Shown in pieces: positions 59,049-64,000 of a DNA stretch of 64,000 nt. Position 1 is the first letter of the stretch. Every line of letters starts with the position of its first letter. Origin of the DNA: a virus; IMG/VR virus record IMGVR_UViG_3300008266_000033, positions 1 through 64,000 of that record, one strand, 5' to 3'. A program made the position numbers and the translations under genes. Under the pieces are notes generated by a model. The model did not search any database. It saw only the letters and a program-made list of their open reading frames with translations, and was not told where the DNA came from.

Positions 59049-59872
59049 TATAAGTTATTTAAGGTTTTAAAATAGAGTACATTTTGGTTTAAAAGATCAA
59101 GATTAATTAGAGATAAATCTATTTCCATAACATCATCAATTCTAGTTACTGGTTTAGTTTCTAATCCAAATTTAGTATATTCTAGTCCTTCAATTGAAGC
59201 CATGATAGGATTAGAAGTATCGATAGTACTAATAATATTTCTAATTTCTTTTTCATAAAACGAAAATTCTTGAGGTAATTGACATCCTAATAAATGAATA
59301 TTATCGTGTTCATCTAAAAATCCTAATTCAAATAACCAAGTTATAAATTCAATCCTTCCTAACATAGTTCTAACATGAGTATTTCTTTCACTATGAGGAG
59401 TACTATAATTAACCATATCTTTATACCAAGAAGCACCATAAGAGAAAGCAATCTTTTTGTATCCTAAATGGTTTTTATAAATAGAAAAACACTCTAATGC
59501 TTCTTCTTTACTATTACCTTGTACTACAGGAATAAAAACTGTATCAGGAAATTGTTCTTGATATTGAGACCAAGCTTTAGCTGATACTAATGATTGATTT
59601 TTATCTTGCCAGTAATCTGGGATAAAGAATTCTTGTGGTTTTAATTCTTCTAGCCAATATAATAATCGGTCTTTTGAATAGGGAGTTCCTAACTCGTGTA
59701 GTGAATTATCCATCATAATATGAATACCTTCATCTCTACATTTCAGAAAAAAATTTTTATATTCCTCATACTTATCCATTAAGTGAGGTAAGCAATATTG
59801 ATAATCGTTGTATTGTCTGCTATGTTCTAGCAAACACAGGGGTACTTCATGTGATGATTTAATTTTCTTCAT
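59048..59872 (-). CDS. DpdA-like tRNA-guanine-transglycosylase paralogue
   Basis: The 274-residue protein has IHIMMDNSLHELGTPYSKDR near 50, FFIPDYW, VFIPVVQGNSKEEALECF near 121 and IHLLGCQLPQEFSFY near 207. This matches my memory of phage DpdA proteins of the TGT family, which exchange guanine in DNA for a 7-deazaguanine base. The Asp in MMDNS and the glycine in LLGC fit the TGT substrate pocket. With FolE, QueD, QueE and QueC it completes a preQ0-DNA pathway. RNA as the substrate is less likely given the synteny. Confidence 0.75.
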   Translation of the reverse strand: MKKIKSSHEVPLCLLEHSRQYNDYQYCLPHLMDKYEEYKNFFLKCRDEGIHIMMDNSLHELGTPYSKDRLLYWLEELKPQEFFIPDYWQDKNQSLVSAKAWSQYQEQFPDTVFIPVVQGNSKEEALECFSIYKNHLGYKKIAFSYGASWYKDMVNYSTPHSERNTHVRTMLGRIEFITWLFELGFLDEHDNIHLLGCQLPQEFSFYEKEIRNIISTIDTSNPIMASIEGLEYTKFGLETKPVTRIDDVMEIDLSLINLDLLNQNVLYFKTLNNL

Positions 59873-59876
59873 ATTA

Positions 59877-60377
59877 TTATTTATTATTTAACCATTTTGG
59901 ATATTCACTAAACATTTCTTCTATTGTACCTTCAAATGTATCAATAAAATAATCAGTATCATACTTATTTCCACCAAAACTTCTCCTTAATTCTTTTTTT
60001 ATATCGTCTATACGAGCGGCTTCATCCAACTGCGCATCTTCGTATAATTTTTTCAAACGGCGATTATATGACGTTATAATGTCGCGTTCTTGTTGGTATA
60101 AGCTGTCACGGCCACCAGTATGTTGTTCTCTAAGTTTTAAAACATCCTCCATCATCCAATAATATTCATATTGAATTTGTTTCCAATATGGAGAATAATC
60201 AAAATCTCCATTTTTCATTTTATCTCTATATGAGGTAGAAACAGGGAGATTTTTATGTGTAGGATACCTACGCCACCAAATATAAACATTTGAGTTCCTG
60301 TTTGTTGGTTTTAAAGGAACTTTAACTGTAATAGTTTGGTTAAACTCAGTTTTTAGGGCTTCTATAACCTTATTCAT
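59877..60377 (-). CDS. Hypothetical 166-residue protein
   Basis: A charged protein with KPTNRNSNVYIWWRRYPTHK near 23 and a coiled-coil-like region (QQERDIITSYNRRLKKLYED). Not recognised. Preceded by a -33/-7 promoter and followed by the DpdA-like gene, it may begin that operon. Confidence 0.6.
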   Translation of the reverse strand: MNKVIEALKTEFNQTITVKVPLKPTNRNSNVYIWWRRYPTHKNLPVSTSYRDKMKNGDFDYSPYWKQIQYEYYWMMEDVLKLREQHTGGRDSLYQQERDIITSYNRRLKKLYEDAQLDEAARIDDIKKELRRSFGGNKYDTDYFIDTFEGTIEEMFSEYPKWLNNK

Positions 60378-60381
60378 GATG

Positions 60382-60412
60382 TAAAGATAATAACTTGTTT
60401 TTATTAAAACCA
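60382..60412 (-). promoter_or_regulatory. Promoter of the deazaguanine operon
   Basis: A weaker -33 (CTGG), 20 bp and TATCTTTA at 60389-60382, four bases before the ATG at 60377. It would drive the genes at 60377 down to at least queC. Confidence 0.6.
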
Positions 60413-60414
60413 GC

Positions 60415-61053
60415 TTAAGTATTTTTCCAGTTCATTTTTTGCTCATGTTCTCCAAAATAACCATTATTGTCTAGTAAAGTCATTTGGTGAAATCCTGCAA
60501 ACTTAATATTATTTTTATATAACCATTCTGTTAAACCAAATGGACCTATAGGTTCTGTTTTATGTATTTTTAATTCCTGAGTATGTGTATAGATTTCTCC
60601 ATCATACTTTAGGTCTGTTCTATTTTTACAGAAATTAATACATGATCCTAGTATATTAGGTTTACTTATTATAAAGGGGTCATCCATTAATTCTACTAAT
60701 TTACCATTTATTTGAATAGGATTATTATCTAAAATAGTTAGTATTAAATCATGATGCCCAAATTCAAAATCATTTAGTATTTTGATAAAAGGTATTTTCC
60801 ATTTTATATCAAAATCAGTATAAATTCCCCCAAACTTATGTAGAACTAAATATTTTAATAAATTACATCTACAAGCAAATGTTAAAGTTGACCAATATTC
60901 TAATAACTCGTATTCCTTTAATAAATCAAAACAGTCTTGATTTTTCCAAATTTGAAATTGAAAACTTGGATTTAAAGCAACACATTTTCGAAAATTGTTC
61001 AAATAAGGGATAGGTACTTCATCAGTACCTACCCAAATATAATGAACTATCAT
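60415..61053 (-). CDS. GT32-type glycosyltransferase
   Basis: The 212-residue protein has IVHYIWVGTDEVP at the start and LKYLVLHKFGGIYTDFDIKW near 65-88, in which GGIYTDFD is the DxD metal site of sugar-binding GT32 enzymes. It lies apart from the main sugar locus. It could act on modified DNA bases or on surface glycans; neither is shown. Confidence 0.85.
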   Translation of the reverse strand: MIVHYIWVGTDEVPIPYLNNFRKCVALNPSFQFQIWKNQDCFDLLKEYELLEYWSTLTFACRCNLLKYLVLHKFGGIYTDFDIKWKIPFIKILNDFEFGHHDLILTILDNNPIQINGKLVELMDDPFIISKPNILGSCINFCKNRTDLKYDGEIYTHTQELKIHKTEPIGPFGLTEWLYKNNIKFAGFHQMTLLDNNGYFGEHEQKMNWKNT

Positions 61054-61061
61054 AAAACTTA

Positions 61062-61412
61062 TTATGAATGTTCTCTTAGTTTATCCATTAATTGTTCAAT
61101 TTCGCCTTTATCTAAACCAAAATTATCTTTTATTGTTTCTATATCTTCTTTAGAAACAATACATTGTTCTGGGGTCCAGTTTTCTGAAAGAGCAGTAGTA
61201 TAAAGTGCATAGAAAAAATAAAAATTATTTAAAGGACTAAAATGAACATCTCCATTTGGATTTACATCAACATTCCAATAATCACATAACTCTACTAATT
61301 GATAAAATTTTTTATATTCATCAGAGTTAACAATATAATTTATTGGTCTATTAATCTTAATCTCTTTTTGTAGTTCTTCTTTAATGATTTTTTGAAGTTC
61401 AGATTTTTTCAT
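61062..61412 (-). CDS. Distant NEIK-motif protein, 116 residues
   Basis: The N-terminus MKKSELQKIIKEELQKE is followed by IKINRP, the same motif that starts modules of the 1795-residue protein more than 50 kb away. The lead peptide looks like a capsid-targeting sequence. The remainder is helical (KEDIETIKDNFGLDKGEIEQ). A TATTTATGATAA element lies upstream, as for the large NEIK gene. Confidence 0.65.
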   Translation of the reverse strand: MKKSELQKIIKEELQKEIKINRPINYIVNSDEYKKFYQLVELCDYWNVDVNPNGDVHFSPLNNFYFFYALYTTALSENWTPEQCIVSKEDIETIKDNFGLDKGEIEQLMDKLREHS

Positions 61413-61418
61413 ACTATT

Positions 61419-61432
61419 TTATCATAAATACT
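61419..61432 (-). promoter_or_regulatory. Candidate late promoter
   Basis: AGTATTTATGATAA on the minus strand, six bases before the start codon at 61412 and overlapping the nrdA stop. Same core as the element of the large NEIK gene. Confidence 0.5.
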
Positions 61433-63155
61433 AACTTTCACATGCGACACAATCAGCCAATCTATCTAAATTATCCCCTCTTAATACACTTTCAGTACGT
61501 AAATAATATAGAGTTTTGATTCCTAAATTATGTGCTTCTTTATGTACTTGTGAAATCCATTTTGGTGTATCATTGGGATCAAAGCATAAATTCAATGAAA
61601 TAGCTTGATCAACATATTTTTGTCTAATAGCATTTTGACGAACTATTTCTAACTGATTAATTTCTTTAAATGTTTTAAAAATTTCTTTTTCTTCATCACT
61701 TAAAATATAATCAGGTAACCCGTACACTGAACCTTGATCTTTTAATATTTGACTCCAAACACTTTCAATATTATAACCTTTTTCTTCCAATAATTTTTCT
61801 AAAATAGGGTTTTTCTTAATGAATACCCCTTTTGCTGTTTTTAAATTATAAACATTAGCTGGAATAGGTTCAATTGAAGGCGAAACACCACCTGAAATAT
61901 GAGCATTTGATACTGTTGGGGCAATTGCTAAATGGTGAGTATGTCTTAAACCAGTACCTTTACACCATTCAGGTTCTCCATATTGTTCTGCTTGAGCACG
62001 AGATGCTTTAAGTGCTTCAGTATGGATAAATTCTGAGATGATTCTAGTTTGGGCACTTGCTTGAATACCTACAAATGGTAAGCCTTTTGATTGTAGGTAA
62101 GTATGCCATCCTAAAACACCAATTCCAATTGCTCTTCCTTTAATAGCAGAACGAACTGTGTTTTCCATGAATTTAATATTTTTAGCTCTGTCAATAAATT
62201 CTTGTAATACACCTTCCAAAAACCAACATGTTAGTTCAGGTAATGTCATTCCATTTTCAAACTTATAATCTTTCCATTCATCCCAACGAGCCAAATTTAA
62301 TGAAGATAAACAGCAAATAAATGAGTGTAATTCATCTGTGTAAAGTGAAATTTCACTACAAATATTAGTCATTGAAACTTTTAAATTGTTTTTCTTATAT
62401 GCTTCAGGATTGTTATTATTTACATTATCCTCAAACATAATATAAGGTTCACCTGTTTCAAGACGAGTTTTAAGTATTTCACCCCAAAGTCGTAAAGCTT
62501 TAGGATCTTTATCTTCTAATTTTTGCATAAATTCATCATCAATTACTACACACTGATGTAGATTTAAACATTGACGATTTACATCTCCTTTAGGACGACG
62601 AATCATTAAAAATTCTTCAATGTCTTGGTGATTGATATTTAAATTTACGGATGCTGCTCCTCTACGTACTGAACCTTGGTTAGTAGCAATAATTGTAGAA
62701 TCATAAATTTTAGCCCATGGAACTACCCCTTCACTTATACCATTATCTTTAATAGATTTACCTCTACCTCTAATACGAGATAATCCAATACCAACACCAC
62801 CACCTTGAGATGATAAACGCATTAATTCTGAATTAGCATCAGCAATACCTTCAATACTATCTCCAACATCAATCCCGAAGCATGAGATAGGCATTCCACG
62901 TTCAGTACCTAGATTTGATAGTACTGGAGATGCTAGACATAGCCAGTTTTTAACCATTGCTTCAAAGAAAAATGGTTGTAAATCTTTACGTCTTAAACGA
63001 CGTGCTGCTGCTTTACTTACTCGATTGAAAGCTCTAAACATATCTTCATCAGGGAGTAAATACCCTTTTGAAACCATAGAGATTCCTATTTCATCTAGCC
63101 ATTCAGGGTAATTCTTACCCTTGACCCATTTACTTGTGTCTATTTGTATACTCAT
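61431..63155 (-). CDS. nrdA: Ribonucleoside-diphosphate reductase large subunit
   Basis: I start at 63155 (MSIQIDTSKWVKG); an ATG ten codons earlier is possible. The protein has SPVLSNLGTERGMPISCFGI near 86 with the active-site Cys, SSQGGGVGIGLSRIRGRG, NICSEISLYTDE near 264 with the partner Cys, and SPSIEPIPANVYN. It ends in CVACES, a redox Cys pair. About 574 residues, with no ATP-cone, so no dATP overall control. It works with NrdB at 63170 and a thioredoxin at 57289. Confidence 0.95.
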   Translation of the reverse strand: MSIQIDTSKWVKGKNYPEWLDEIGISMVSKGYLLPDEDMFRAFNRVSKAAARRLRRKDLQPFFFEAMVKNWLCLASPVLSNLGTERGMPISCFGIDVGDSIEGIADANSELMRLSSQGGGVGIGLSRIRGRGKSIKDNGISEGVVPWAKIYDSTIIATNQGSVRRGAASVNLNINHQDIEEFLMIRRPKGDVNRQCLNLHQCVVIDDEFMQKLEDKDPKALRLWGEILKTRLETGEPYIMFEDNVNNNNPEAYKKNNLKVSMTNICSEISLYTDELHSFICCLSSLNLARWDEWKDYKFENGMTLPELTCWFLEGVLQEFIDRAKNIKFMENTVRSAIKGRAIGIGVLGWHTYLQSKGLPFVGIQASAQTRIISEFIHTEALKASRAQAEQYGEPEWCKGTGLRHTHHLAIAPTVSNAHISGGVSPSIEPIPANVYNLKTAKGVFIKKNPILEKLLEEKGYNIESVWSQILKDQGSVYGLPDYILSDEEKEIFKTFKEINQLEIVRQNAIRQKYVDQAISLNLCFDPNDTPKWISQVHKEAHNLGIKTLYYLRTESVLRGDNLDRLADCVACES

Positions 63156-63169
63156 AATGTTTAAATGTT

Positions 63170-64000
63170 TTATAAATCTGTCCAATCTGCTGTTGATTTA
63201 GAGTAACTTGTTACTCTCCCAGCAAAGAAATCTTGATGTGTTTTACCACTTGTTAAATGACCAAACCATTCCATTTGTTTTAATAAATTGGGATCAATAT
63301 CATTATACAAAGGATTTAGTCCTAACTCAACCATTTTTTCATTAGCTCTTGCTTTAATGAAATTTTTTAACTGTTCTTTAGTTAAACCCTCAATATTACC
63401 CATTTCAAAAGCTTTATCAATAAAATCAAATTCTAGTTTTACTGATAGCTCACAGGCTTCATTGACTGATTTAATTAATTTCCAAGCATTTAATTCTGGT
63501 TTTTCTTCTAATAACTTTTTAAATAACCAGCAACCTGCTTTTGAATGTAAACTTTCATCTCTTACAGACCATTCAACTATTTGACCCATACCTTTCATTA
63601 AATTTCTAAGCTGAAATGACATTAAAATAGCAAATGAGGAAAATAGGTTTACTCCTTCTGTAAATGCTGAAAATACTGCTAATGAAATTGCTTTTTCTTC
63701 TAGTGTGTTTCCTGGGGTACTGATTAGTCGTTCTATTTTATTTTTAGAAACTTCATCTTCCATAAAGGCTTCAAAATTATCTAATCCTAAAGCCTCATTT
63801 AATAAGGAATATGCTTCTGCATGGATAGATTCAAATGAACCAAAAGTAACAGCCATGTGTTGAATTTCTGGTTTAGGAAACCAATGACTAACTTTAGAGC
63901 TCCAATAATCTTCTACATAGGTTTCAGTTTGAGCAAATGCTCTTAAAATATTACCTATTAGATTCTTTTCAGACTCATTTAATTTAAGTTTCCAATCATT
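63170..64000 (-). CDS. nrdB: Ribonucleoside-diphosphate reductase small subunit, 5' end beyond the window
   Basis: The frame is open to the right edge, so the N-terminus is missing. The visible part has FAQTETYVEDYW at its start, FESIHAEAYSLL with the metal Glu, His and a Tyr four residues after the His at the radical position, and ESLHSKAGCWLF with metal ligands. This is a class Ia iron-tyrosyl protein. It ends 14 bases before the nrdA start. Confidence 0.93.
   Translation of the reverse strand, partial: NDWKLKLNESEKNLIGNILRAFAQTETYVEDYWSSKVSHWFPKPEIQHMAVTFGSFESIHAEAYSLLNEALGLDNFEAFMEDEVSKNKIERLISTPGNTLEEKAISLAVFSAFTEGVNLFSSFAILMSFQLRNLMKGMGQIVEWSVRDESLHSKAGCWLFKKLLEEKPELNAWKLIKSVNEACELSVKLEFDFIDKAFEMGNIEGLTKEQLKNFIKARANEKMVELGLNPLYNDIDPNLLKQMEWFGHLTSGKTHQDFFAGRVTSYSKSTADWTDL

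Noticed and set aside
1-64000. Prophage or integrated element with attachment sites
   Set aside because: No integrase, excisionase or host flanking gene is seen. The gene set is that of a virulent large phage.

Overview
The window is a stretch of a large, AT-rich tailed-phage genome whose host is probably a member of the Bacteroidota, most likely a flavobacterium. The phage assignment rests on T4-type replication genes: a family B DNA polymerase, a gp45-like clamp, a gp44-like clamp loader and a gp62-like partner. Class Ia ribonucleotide reductase, thymidylate synthase, holin and endolysin candidates, homing endonucleases, two tRNAs and dozens of tiny overlapping genes agree with it. Every convincing gene lies on the minus strand, so transcription runs from 64000 towards 1. 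The Bacteroidota host is inferred from two things. The first is promoters of the form TTG-N19-21-TAtaTTTA, close to the Bacteroidota -33/-7 signature. The second is secreted proteins with SprB-type repeats, PKD-like domains and a type-B type IX secretion (T9SS) C-terminal sorting domain.

Layout from 64000 down. 64000-61431 holds nrdB (cut by the window edge) and nrdA. 61412-55585 holds a 7-deazaguanine DNA-modification set: a DpdA-like transglycosylase, QueC, QueD and an interrupted QueE, with FolE further on at 50254-50979. Thioredoxin, HNH and GT32 genes lie among them. 55592-52505 holds three secreted Bacteroidota-type surface proteins and an M15-type endolysin. 52419-49072 holds a small membrane protein, a thioredoxin-fold fusion, FolE, a GIY-YIG homing endonuclease and a MazG-like enzyme. 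48764-39835 is the replication block (polymerase, clamp, clamp loader, PD-(D/E)XK nuclease) with a complete groES-groEL pair inside it. 39578-25002 is a 14.5-kb sugar locus: glycosyltransferases, a GDP-mannose 3,5-epimerase-like enzyme, a UDP-sugar dehydrogenase, methyltransferases and NadE. 24980-18597 holds a holin candidate, many small hypothetical genes, thyA and a methylglyoxal synthase. 18573-16154 is a SprB-like secreted protein with a broken C-terminus. 16143-10464 holds small genes, tRNA-Arg, tRNA-Leu, a probable structured ncRNA and a RadA-like ATPase. 9998-1 holds putative virion genes: a 1795-residue protein built from 17 modules that each begin with an NEIK[VI]xxP motif, two shorter relatives, two small proteins and a Gly/Ser/Thr-rich fibre-like protein cut by the window edge.

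How the parts may work together. The replication, RNR, ThyA and chaperonin genes make the phage fairly independent of host nucleotide and protein-folding supply. The FolE-QueD-QueE-QueC-DpdA set would put a 7-deazaguanine base into phage DNA as protection from restriction. The sugar locus and the secreted T9SS-like proteins point to remodelling of glycans and of the host surface. Two promoter-like classes are visible. One has -33 and -7 elements and precedes small genes, the tRNA, the ncRNA and the clamp. The other has only TATTTATNATAA and precedes virion-like, secreted and homing-endonuclease genes, as expected for late promoters. The most novel candidates are the NEIK polyprotein (inferred to be cut by a prohead protease), the phage-borne T9SS/SprB cargo, and the promoter-to-terminator ncRNA at 11418-11666.
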